Assembly (NCBI GenBank): GCA_012845835.1
Contig: JABAKD010000024.1
Span: 62,699 to 126,698 of the forward strand
Direction: 5' to 3'
Length of the DNA stretch: 64,000 bases
Source: Undaria pinnatifida
Lineage: Eukaryota > Sar > Phaeophyceae > Laminariales > Alariaceae
In this document: positions 23,985 to 32,966 of the stretch, piece after piece
Numbering within the stretch: position 1 is the stretch's first letter
Layout: every line of letters starts with the position of its first letter
The notes under the pieces: model-generated
The model's input: only the letters and a program-made list of their open reading frames with translations
What the model was told of the DNA's origin: nothing
Databases searched by the model: none
Made by a program: the position numbers and the translations under genes

Positions 23985-24303
23985 CATCTACGGTGCTGAG
24001 AACCGCCAGCAGCATGGAGGCTGCTGCAAGTGCTGCTGCCAGTCTTGCGAGCTCGGCTTTTCCTTGCCGCCTTGCGAGTCGGACGAAAGTGATGCATCGG
24101 TTTCCTCCTCGCTAGGCACGGCGTGGAGTGCAGTCTCGGATGAAAGACATGCACCCACGACCTCGCTAGACTTGACGTGGATTAACGAGGAGCCTATGGT
24201 GGTAGATGACCAGGCAGCTCCTTACAACGACATCTCAGCAGCAAGACGCAGATTCCCCGGCGCCGCTTATCAGAGGGCCGGCGGCACGATACTCTTGAAG
24301 TAG
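23985..24303 (+). CDS. Short Cys-rich/acidic ORF, unrecognised
   Basis: An open plus-strand frame reads YGAENRQQHGGCCKCCCQSC, then PPCESDESDASVSSSL and TWINEEPMVVDDQAAPYNDI before a stop. The clustered cysteines followed by an acidic serine-rich stretch look less random than neighbouring frames. A stop lies just upstream and no splice partner was found. It could be a decayed exon. Confidence 0.2.
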
Positions 24304-24736
24304 TACAGGACGTGAAAATGGCAAGCTGATACTTCTAGAAAGACAAGAAACCCGGGAGCTCAAGGCAGTACAGATGACACCCTCCCAAATAAGAAACCCG
24401 CAGCCCCAGCCAGGATTCCTGTTTCTCGCTATCAAGTAAGTACCTGATACTTGTACAAGTAGGTGCAGTGCAGATAGATTATTCTAGGCACAATGCTGCT
24501 CCTACCGCAGTAGTAGCAGAAATTAAATATTAAGAAGAAAAAAAAGAAAAAACCGGAATAATTCTGGCCGAGGCTGAATTTCTTATTTGAGACGGGGTGA
24601 GTTCTACACACTATCTTCAGCACAGCGCCTCTCAATTATCTTCCTTTCCTGGTAAGGTACAAGTACTCGTATGAGCCTTGCTTTCCTATTCATATCCCTG
24701 GGTGTTTTTTTACATTTATGTCGTGCACTGTTGTGC
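24304..24736. other. No gene recognised; diverged copy of the 30.1-30.9 kb repeat
   Basis: The segment near 24340-24440 (CCCGGGAGCTCAAGG.. then CTCCCAAATAAGAAA) resembles the imperfect repeat units at 30.1-30.9 kb. Otherwise the sequence is A-rich and non-coding. Confidence 0.4.
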
Positions 24737-24737
24737 A

Positions 24738-24772
24738 CTACTACTACTACTACTACTACTACAAGTAGTGTA
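24738..24772. repeat. ACT trinucleotide microsatellite
   Basis: About nine CTA/ACT units lie in tandem. The same motif is greatly expanded at 32.86-32.97 kb. Confidence 0.9.
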
Positions 24773-24959
24773 GTGCTGTATCCCATAATGTGTACAACGG
24801 CAAGCATCACCAACCAGCCGCCAGCCGCAACATATTGTTTTTTTCATGCGTTTGCGATACAAATGTTCACCTAAAGTATAAATACCAACACTTACCATTA
24901 TAGTGGACAAAAAATAGGACACTTCCCAATATAAAATCACCCATGGAGTATATTACGAG

Positions 24960-25045
24960 TACCAACAACGCAGCTTGCAAAGATGAGTATTGACCTGAAA
25001 TTCGTCGAACTCACGGCTGACGTCCTTGAAAATTAGTTATAAAAT
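24960..25045 (+). repeat. Terminal module, subfamily 2, plus-strand copy
   Basis: It contains CAGCTTGCAAAGATGAGTAT and a reading frame M-S-I-D-L-K-F-V-E-L-T-A-D-V-L-E-N followed by a stop. It is nearly identical over about 90 bp to 57170-57270, and an inverted copy lies at 37360-37430. It is related to subfamily 1 (MSFDKIFDLTAGVY), found at the ends of the 51.4-63.9 kb palindrome. Confidence 0.8.
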
Positions 25046-25669
25046 GTTGTCGTTGCTATACAACGCGTTTCTTTGTGCGTTGAACTCCTTGGTGTGTATC
25101 GAATGGATGAAGTAGGGCTTTCGGTGACAATATTCGACTGGGAAGCGATGCGGGTGGTTCCGCTAAAATAGACGACACGAACACCACAAATAACAGGACC
25201 GACGTAACTCTAGTTCAACCAAATGATTGGCGATGCTTCTGAAAAATTCTTCTTCCAATACAGACACTTTTGTGTGGTGTATGTCTTGGCACTGAATCGT
25301 TCTTGCCGCCCGGCGACATCCAGCACCCCCCATCATGCCAGGCGAAGGAAAAGAAATATCAGGGGGGTGGGGAATAGGTACGAGTAGGGACCAGGTAACC
25401 CCCCCCCCCCTTCTTCTTTCCCTCTCCCCAGGGATGGATAAAAAGGAAAACATGGGAAAGGGAAAACTAAACAAAAAGGGACCACAATTTTGTCGACAAC
25501 GGTGGTAGTATCGCTGTTGCCCCTCCCCCAGAGATGAAACAGACAATCAAACCCAGGGCCACACAAAACGAAACGGCCGGCTCGCAAGCGAAGCAAAAAC
25601 TTAAACTCGTACGATATTGATTCTTCGTGAATTAACAAAAGGCAAATTTGACCCGACACTGCAGACGCT

Positions 25670-26610
25670 AACCTACCACACCAAGATGGGCCCGAGTGCA
25701 CTTTTCACATTCACACCATGACCACCACCGCTTCCCGTCTGATCTAGTTTTTTCCCAGTTCTGCAGGCCTTGGGCCGGTGCTTTTCTGGCGGCACAGTGC
25801 GTTGGGGCCGCCCCTCCCTCCCACGCGGGGCAGGGTGAGCCTCCTGGTACGCGCCTTCTTGCCGACTGTGGCCGCGGTGAAAGAAAATCTGAGGGCCCCG
25901 GAATGGGCCCTTGGGCTTCTTGGGCGTCTGTTGGCGGCGCCAAACTACCCTGCCTCGTACCCGCCGCCGCCAAAATCGAACATCTTTGCAGCTGACGCCG
26001 ACACGCCTGCACCTGCCGCTGCGCCCCCCCCTTCGCTGCCGCCACGAACGCCAACAATACCTGCCCCATACCAACTCCGCGAAACAGCAGGGGAAACAGC
26101 GCTACCGACAACACCCGCAATCATCGCGCCCCCGTCAGCTTCCTGCAACCTAGCACGCAATGCAGTATGTCGTTGACAAATAGAGATAATCGTATTCCTA
26201 ACGTTGGCGTGCCCTTTGATTTGATCATAGCGATTCTGAAGTTGTTGGGAGGTCGACAAGATCAACCGGCCCCTCACCCCGAGCATCAGGTCCCCACAAT
26301 CTCTGAGAAAGGTCGCTTCTTTCACCAGTGTCTGCCACGTCGAGAGCAGAGACCCACCCAGGAAACATCGGGCTATCCGGTGACCAGCTGGCCGTGTCGC
26401 TTTAGATAATCTCAAACTCAAACTGTTCGTAGCACGCTCCAATCTACTTCGGCAGTCCGCGGTTCTTCGCAGCCATCTAAATGTCCCAGCGATAATTGAA
26501 CTCCAGCAGATCGAGTGGGTCCAGCGCAGGAGAAGCGCAATAGTAGCCTGCGGAGGTAACGATGAAAACCCTTGAAAAAAGGACAAACAGTTACAGCAGG
26601 CGGAAAACAT
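25670..26610 (-). pseudogene. C-terminal remnant of a transposon-like protein with HMG-box-like tail
   Basis: Read 26610 to 25670, a 221-codon frame contains a helical stretch (LQNRYDQIKGHANVRNTIIS, then QRHTALRARLQEA), a Gly/Ala-rich linker and FDFGGGGYEAG. After frameshifts come KKPKGPFRG and a basic-aromatic region spread over all three frames, including FSFTAATVGKKAR and ACRTGKKLDQ. In order and spacing this resembles a decayed HMG box (KKPKGP..F.FF..KR). It lies 0.7 kb downstream of the exons at 27265-28296 and is probably the far end of the same gene family, though the two are not joined by an intact frame. Confidence 0.4.
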
Positions 26611-27264
26611 ATTGGACAGGTGTACGTCAGGTCCATCATAACACGAATTACCTGGTTGACCACCAAGCCGAAGAAAAAACTCAACATGTTACAAACACTG
26701 CAACAAACGAGACCGTGCGGTATACTTGACGGCAAATACTATGAGCATCGGGTTACGCCGTGAGGCCAATGTTATGGGTGGAAATGGTTGCTGTACCTGC
26801 TAGTGAAAGGAAAGTCACGAGAAACACACACACCAAGCCCCTGTACTGCTGGAATCTCTGACACAGCGACGAGTGGTGATCCCCGCTTTACTTTTCCCTG
26901 TTGCGTAGTACAGCGGCACGCCGTCAGGCTTGCTTAGACAACCAGCTTCGATGTGCTTGCGGAGCAGCTTCACGACTTCCAGTGCTTTCGGGCGCAGGAG
27001 AATTTATCCCGATTTCGCATCGATCACGTCGCAGAACCGATCAATCACTGAATCAAAGCGAGTCAACAATCGTGTACGCTCGGGCGCCAACCGCCGACAA
27101 TTCCGCAAGAAACACAGTTCATCTCTATCTCTGTCTACTCTGCCACCTATTCCGACGGCATTTTTGCGCTTGAAGAGCACTTCTACCTGCAGTTGGAAGC
27201 AAGATCGGCAGGAGCGTAATGGTCACGACACATGACCCAGTACAGGCATTGTTTTCGACGACAG
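26611..27264. other. No gene recognised
   Basis: This lies between the stop of the 27.3-28.3 kb gene model and its presumed C-terminal remnant. Frames are short. It may be decayed coding sequence, but nothing can be aligned by eye. Confidence 0.3.
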
Positions 27265-28296
27265 CTAAAGTCTCCCCATATCACTGATCCGAACAACGAC
27301 ACAAGTGACGTCAAAACCAATTGCCTCCTTGATGTCTTCCAGATTAACGATATAGCAAGAATCTCTCAACCAAGCCATGGAGGGCTTGAAGGCGCCGTGA
27401 CTCTTCTTCACCAGGCGCGAGATACGTGGAAGCGCGTGGAAGGTATCCAGGCGACCCTTGAGCATGTTTGGGCCACCCCCCTGATGCAGTTGGGTAACAA
27501 CCAACATGAATTGAGAACATTCGAACAGAAAAAAATCGTATACAAAGCGCACGTTGACGCCGAGCAGATTTCAAAAACAAACAACACATATCTGCCACCT
27601 CTGCAGCACTCACGTCGTCCTGGTAAACATTGCCACCGATCTCGTCTCCGCCTCTTAGGTCGCAAGCGCGGTCGTGACCAGCATCAAAGTCATACCCGTC
27701 GCCACCGTCCTTTTCGCCCTCGTCCGAGTCCGTATCATCTAGAAAAAAAAACAAAACGAAAAAGTTTGGTTTGTTGGGCGAATACAAACGTCAGCAAGAG
27801 AATGAGGAACGCCAATGCGGGCAGGGCGTCAGACAAATCAGCTCAATTTTTTCCAAGGACGGTGTAAGGCCTTACCTAGCGAGCCCACCACGTGGCAAGG
27901 TGCTTCGGTGGCGAACAAGTCGGGGTCATCGTTGTAAGCAGCACTTGCATTCGGGTTTGGCGACGGTGCTGGTGTCGCAGGGGGGGGTGTCCAATCGGCC
28001 GCAAGGCGAACATGGGTAACGTCCCACAGAACAAGCCTGTCACCGCCGCCGCCGCAGATTTCCTTCATCGTCACACGACCCACACCCGCGGAGGAAGGTG
28101 CCTCCTTGTGTGCTGCGTACGTAGCAGGCTTGACCGCGTCGCTCACTTTGACTACGACGTTCTTCTGGCCGCCAGGTTGACGTGATCGAGGACGCCACCG
28201 AAGCAAAGATCCAGCGGTAGTCTCATGGCCCTGTACGTTCCCAACGCCAACACAACTGGCATAGTTGTTGCTGTGGAGTCGCACATAGAGTTCCAT
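27265..28296 (-). CDS. Transposon-like gene, last three exons, phase-consistent
   Basis: The exon ending at 27876 has a GTAAGG donor in phase 1 and joins 27738-27614 (acceptor TTTTCTAG). That exon ends with GTGAGT in phase 0 and joins 27480-27265 (acceptor CATCAG), which ends in a TAG stop. The product has VQGHETTAGSLLRWRPRSRQ, a Pro/Ala-rich linker, a very acidic stretch (DDTDSDEGEKDGGDGYDFD) and then GGGPNMLKGRLDTFHALPRI and VKKSHGAFKPSMAWLRDS. The last part has the look of an Asp/His core seen in transposon-derived proteins, but I cannot name the family. The upstream boundary is uncertain. Three matching splice phases argue that this was a real gene, although the short C-terminus suggests truncation. 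Confidence 0.5.
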
Positions 28297-28386
28297 CGCA
28301 AAATAGACCAGGTTTGGGGGGTGATAACAGGTTTAGTCGCTTGTGATGCGGATGTGCCGTGCATGTTGTTGGTTTAGATAATGCGA

Positions 28387-29049
28387 GAAATAAGGTCTCG
28401 ATGAATGTGGTACAGAACATCCCAATCGCATCTGTGTTCCCGGCGGCAAAATGGTCGGAACCGGGCCGCGCATGGGATCCTTCAATGCCTCGATCTCCTC
28501 GTAAACGAGAACGGACGCGTAATCATCCAAGCAGGCATACTCTACCCGTGACGGCACCGTAAGGATTTTAAAAGGCAGGCATCATTAACATTCCACATAC
28601 CAGCAGATTCAAGAGCATGGCGCCAACAATCCAGCTGGCAACAAGAAACGTTCGATAACCTACAACGAGCGTGAATAGGACGCGCGCACAGCTAACTAGA
28701 GTAGTATCACCAGTTGGGCGTTGAGGGGAGAACTCCAGCGAGACAAGGGGAAGATCGGGTCTGTGGGCACCTCTTTCCCAACCAAACTAGACACTATACC
28801 CGCCAGCGAAAGAGATGGCGTCTGCACCCAACAAGCTTTCGCGTGAGTCAGCGCGCCCACAGTGTTCGCGGCTTTGACCTCATCCAAATACGTCGCGTCT
28901 GACTTGGTGTTGACGCCAAGTCTACCATCATGTCCTGGTACCAAATCACGCTGGTTTTTCACCTTTGGAAACGCAAGCGAGAATTTTCGATTTGAATACG
29001 CCTTGTGCCAGCTGCGAACTGCCGAACCAAGAAAACACGACTGCCGCAA
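28387..29049 (-). pseudogene. Probable upstream coding exons of the same gene
   Basis: Two coding-like stretches occur on the minus strand. 29049-28711 contains NQRDLVPGHDGRLGVN, SDATYLDEVKAANTVGALTH and VPTDPIFPLSRWSSPLNAQL, ending at a GTGATA donor. 28557-28390 contains CLDDYASVLVYEEIEALKDP and GPVPTILPPGTQ. Both have ordinary protein composition and lie directly upstream of the phase-consistent exons at 27.3-28.3 kb. Three overlapping frames at 28.2-28.4 kb all look coding-like, so the join is unclear and the sequence may be frameshifted. The function is unknown. Confidence 0.35.
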
Positions 29050-29112
29050 TTGTACCAGGTGCCAGTTATCATGTACCAGTCATCATATGCTCAGAGCTAT
29101 ACATCACGTGTA

Positions 29113-29482
29113 TGTTAAGGAATTAGTGGGGTATTAGTCCGTTTGACCACTTGCAAAAGGTTAACCAATAGCTTACCCAAACTAAGCCTTATAACACTCT
29201 CCCCCCCTGAAACGGCGGGATAGCAGGTCGGCCGGATATACGGCGGACCTCTGTCAATACTCAAGCCGTTTCATTTCCTGGGGATACCAGGAAGAGTATT
29301 TTTCAAGTGCGACATGGGGAAAATCTGAAAAGTTTATTGTGGACGGTGGGGATCGAACCCACGACCCAAAAAACCCATGGTCCTGCCGACGACGCCATTT
29401 GTTAAGAATTAGTGGGGTATTAGTCCGTTTGACCACTTGCAACTGGTTAACCAATAGCTTACCCAAACTAAGCCTTATAACA
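29113..29482 (-). mobile_element. TRIM-like miniature LTR element, minus copy
   Basis: Two 83-84 bp direct repeats (29400-29482 as 5' LTR and 29113-29196 as 3' LTR on the minus strand) begin TGTTATAAGG and end TTAACA. They enclose a 203-bp internal region. Immediately inside the 5' LTR is AA-TGGCGTCGTCGGCAGG, usable as a primer-binding site beginning TGG. Immediately before the 3' LTR is the purine tract GGGGGGGAGAG. These are the hallmarks of a non-autonomous terminal-repeat retrotransposon in miniature. There is no coding capacity. Confidence 0.85.
29340..29399 (-). ncRNA. tRNA-like sequence inside the TRIM element
   Basis: On the minus strand, TGGCGTCGTCGGC fits an A box and GGTTCGATCCC fits a B box, about 30 bases apart. 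GTGGG-TTCGATC-CCCAC forms a perfect T arm, and GTC..GAC around a GTCGGCAG loop can form a D arm. No anticodon stem or acceptor stem is convincing. It is therefore a tRNA-derived sequence with potential Pol III boxes, not a functional tRNA gene. The same sequence occurs on the plus strand at 29737-29797. Confidence 0.55.
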
Positions 29483-29652
29483 CTCTCCCCCCCTGAAACG
29501 GCGGGATAGCAGGTCGGCCGGATATGCGGCGGACTTCTGTCAATATCCAAGCCGTTTCATTTCCTGGGGATACCAGGAAGAGTACTGGATAATTGACAGG
29601 TCCGCCCGTATATCCGGCCGACCTGCTATCCCGCCGTTTCAGGGGGGGAGAG
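29483..29652. mobile_element. Head-to-head junction of two truncated TRIM internal regions
   Basis: 29483-29586 is the purine-tract half of a minus-oriented element whose 3' LTR is 29400-29482. 29587-29652 is the same region in plus orientation, ending in GGGGGGGAGAG before the LTR at 29653. The two meet near AGTACTGGATAATT, so the locus is an inverted composite rather than a simple insertion. Confidence 0.75.
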
Positions 29653-30022
29653 TGTTATAAGGCTTAGTTTGGGTAAGCTATTGGTTAACCAGTTGCAAGT
29701 GGTCAAACGGACTAATACCCCACTAATTCCTTAACAAATGGCGTCGTCGACAGACCATGGGTTTTTGGGTCGTGGGTTCGATCCCCACATCCACCATAAT
29801 AAACTTTTTCAGATTTTCCCATGGCGAACTTGAAAAATACTCTCCCGGTATCCCCAGGAAATGAAACGGCTTGGATATATTGACAGGTCCGCCCGTGTAT
29901 CCGGCCGACCTGCTATCCCGCCGTTTCAGGGGGGAAAGTGTTATGAGGCTTAGTTTGGGTAAGCTATTGGTTAACCTTTTGCAAGTGGTCAAACGGACTA
30001 ATACCCCACTAATTCCTTAACA
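29653..30022 (+). mobile_element. TRIM-like miniature LTR element, plus copy
   Basis: LTRs at 29653-29736 and 29939-30022 (84 bp each, TGTTAT..TTAACA) flank 202 bp containing TGGCGTCGTCGACAG, the tRNA-like sequence and a purine tract GGGGGGAAAG. The whole composite 29113-30022 is flanked by TGTA at 29109-29112 and 30023-30026, consistent with a 4-bp target duplication of one composite insertion. Confidence 0.85.
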
Positions 30023-30109
30023 TGTACGAGTGTAGAAGCTACGACAGCAAACAAGCTTCAGCAGAAGTAATAGTTTCAAAATAGATGGCGTAATTAGCCA
30101 GGCTGTTAT

Positions 30110-30910
30110 TTACACGAAAATAAGAAACTCGGGATACTTTGTACTGAAGTTAACGTACAATAAGGTAGAGTGCACCCTCTCCCAAATAAGAAAGCCAGCC
30201 TAGGTCGCTATTTTATGTGCCTGGTATCTTTTAGGTGTCCTGTACTACTGCATCTGGTATCTGGCATGCAATTAATCAGAGGCCAGGTATGGTATTTACT
30301 TCGTACCAGGTACCAGGTATCGCATGCTCAGAGCTATGATACCTGGTACCAGGTAGATTCGCGTACAACCAGCAGCGCACAAGCAGCAAGAGCAGTAGCC
30401 TACAATGACCTGGTACGACTCGTACCTCGTATCAAAATAACATTGCCGAAGACAAACTGCTGGTGTACAGCAGTACAGAAAACGAAAAAATAAACCTGGT
30501 AGTAAGAAAGCCAGGGTGATATTTAGCTACCGGAGTAAGAACCTCGGGAGTCAATATACCTTTATGTGACCACGGACTCTAGATTTTTGACAAGAGTTAA
30601 TGTGAGAAAAAAAAAAAACATACTGAAGTTACCTGTAAGAACAAACCCTCTGCCAAATACGAAAGCCAACCTACTGCTGTAGGTCAGTATTTCCGTGCCT
30701 TACGATATACAGCGGTACTACAGCAGTACAAGACACCTACCTGTAATATTAAAGGTGCAGTAATAAAAAAGCCAAGTTGATATTTTCAGGAAAAAAAGAA
30801 GCTCGGGAGCTGTTATACCCGAAGTCAGTGTAGAACGTACCCCCTCATAAATAAGAAAGCCAGCTTGCCGCAGGTACCAGGTAAGTATGTTTCTTATCTG
30901 GTGTCCTGTA
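30110..30910. repeat. Three imperfect repeats with AAATAAGAAAGCCAGC and GGTACCAGGTA motifs
   Basis: Blocks near 30110, 30505 and 30765 share, in order, AAGAA-CTCGGGA, a GAAGTTA/GAAGTCA segment, CCCTC-(C)AAATAAGAAAGCCA, a GGT-GTATTT segment, and a GGTGTCCTGTA-CTACTGC segment. The intervals are about 400 and 260 bp. A weaker relative lies at 24.3-24.44 kb. It is non-coding and contains many GGTACCAGGTA palindromes. Confidence 0.65.
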
Positions 30911-31332
30911 GTCTACTGCTTCAGCTTTATTTACCATGGTACCAGATACTGCTGTGTAAGATTCGTCCGTACAGCAGCAGGTAACAAACAGAAGTCTACG
31001 AAAGAACCACTCACATCCGGCCTTGTGTAGCGTAGGTAGAGGGCTGTAAGGAAACACCCCCACCCGATTGCTTTTTTCTTGACGTGCTGGCTGTGACAGA
31101 ATAGTGCTCGTGATGTCGATGAGTGCCCTGCTGTCAAAGTAGATGAAGTTGCACCTTGTTGTGGTTCGCTCTCCCGAGCGGATCCATCACCGCTGCCTCC
31201 ACCGCTACTTCCATCGCTACCTCCACCGTCACGATCTCCGCCGGTGCTGCTTCCAATGCCCCCACCGCTGCCTCCGCCATCAATACCCACCTCGTCGCAT
31301 CGACAGATGGCAGGCTCCAAGAAACGAAACTA

Positions 31333-31465
31333 GTCACGTACTTCGTGGTCTTTTTCAAATTGAAATCTGGGTCTATAGAGCAGGTACACAGGCGTTTTTG
31401 GTGTTGGCAGGCTTTTCCTTCCTGCCAATGTTGGCAGATTCCCGGGCGCCGAAAACAATCCAGCG
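31333..31465 (-). repeat. Dispersed 130-bp repeat with hairpin, minus-strand copy
   Basis: This is the reverse complement of the block at 23762-23895, including the same hairpin (stem TTGGCAGG/CCTGCCAA) and a shared boundary near the ACTTCGTGGTC segment. Confidence 0.8.
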
Positions 31466-32157
31466 TAATTTTTCTTGAATATAAAAAGCAAACAGCAGTG
31501 GATATAGGCGCTGATGCTCCATGAGAAAGGGCTTCTCTGTCCCGGCGACAATAGAAGCCCTACAGTTCCTCGTTCCGCGCACTCTCTGCGACGAACTGGT
31601 AGTGAAGGGGGATGAATGCCCATTCTGCCGTGTATCACTCGTCGTGAAGTTCAATATCTGGCCCAACAAGACACGAAGGGTACCTGTTATGAAATAGCTG
31701 ATTTCCATACGAAACAGGAAAAACACAAAAACCCCATCAAAACCACGATAGAAAGACGGCGCACGGAAGAACACTGCTAATTTTATTATTTTTGCAGGTT
31801 GAACATCCACCTTTCGACATTTTATTTTTCACCACGCAAATTTTACTGCAGCATAGGAGTCGCCCTTATAAAAAGTTCACATCGTACGAGTACTGGGGCT
31901 GGACACGTACTCATGGGATTACCACTTATTTACGGTTCTCCACCACAACGGGGAAAGAGCGAACCGTACCCGGGAGGGCGCCTCCCCACACTCCGCTTCT
32001 TCTCGAGCTGCGTACAAGAACATATTTTTCACTCCGTCAGGTACATCTTATTTGCCCACAGATAGTCAGATGATGGATGCTTGGGTTTCGTTCTTGCGCC
32101 ACTCCCTTAGACACTTCCCGGAGGGGAACATTGTATGTATATATACTTTCTTCACAC
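31466..32157. other. No gene recognised
   Basis: Short unrelated frames occur on both strands. The block shared with 23257-23289 lies at 31483-31515; nothing else is recognised. Confidence 0.4.
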
Positions 32158-32465
32158 ACTTCTACTTTCAGCTTCTGGACAAGCCGTGGTCACAGGTGCC
32201 GGCCCTTATTAGGCCTGGTTCTTGCATTCAATTCTTATCGCTCATAGGGTTCAGCAATCCTACTGCTTGTCGATTTTTCATCGAGTATTGCTAACTTACG
32301 ATCTCGCGCTTTCCGCAAGTCAAATCGTGCACAAGAAATATTCCCTACCAATTTATACGAGTACGCACTCGGCGGGACTCAAACTCACGAAACTGTACTA
32401 CTATAATACCAGGCTCGAGGATAACCTGTTAGTCAACACCACCGGGGCGACAGGCGCATATATAC
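32158..32465 (-). mobile_element. tRNA-derived SINE, minus copy
   Basis: Read on the minus strand, the head GTCGCCCCGGTGGTG and the downstream B-box-like GAGTTTGAGTCCC form a tRNA-like region, followed by a body of about 200 bp. The body matches the plus-strand copy at 57930-58215 block by block (GAGTGCGTACTCGTATAAAT, CTTGCGGAAAGCGCGAGA, GAAAAATCGACAAGCAG, TGACCACGGCTTGTCCAGAA). The 3' end is a short A-rich tail. SINEs are non-coding and depend on LINE enzymes. Confidence 0.8.
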
Positions 32466-32861
32466 CTGGCTGGGGTCCGGTGTACATGCCCCTTGTCGCA
32501 TTTGGTTAATCCCTTTTACTCTCCAGCTCAACTTGTAACAGGTGTCATCCTCAAAGGCTTTCTTCTGAGCGAGCCGAGTTCCCAGATATGTCTTCCCTTC
32601 CCCCCGGACGGAACTTTTCTTTCATTTTGATCGCGCATAGATATAATAATACGATGTAGGTCTCAGCATTTATTCATATTTTTCAGCCTTTTATGTGCTC
32701 GTCGATTTCCATTGAATTGTGCAAATTCACTCTCTTCGTGATTTCCGGTCGTCAATTTTACCGCAAGAAAAGTCATGATACGATCACGATAATGAGTCGG
32801 TGAGACTTGATGAGCTCGTGGCCTTGACGTCATAGTGGGGACGAGATTCAACTACTAGACT

Positions 32862-32891
32862 ATACTACTACAACTACTACTACTACTACAC

Positions 32892-32948
<57 letters not shown>

Positions 32949-32966
32949 GACTACTACTACCACTAC
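32862..32966. repeat. ACT trinucleotide microsatellite
   Basis: About 33 ACT units lie in tandem with a few AAT and ACG interruptions. Confidence 0.97.

Noticed and set aside
29340-29400. Functional tRNA gene
   Set aside because: The T arm is perfect, but no acceptor or anticodon stem forms and the sequence lies inside a repeated TRIM element.
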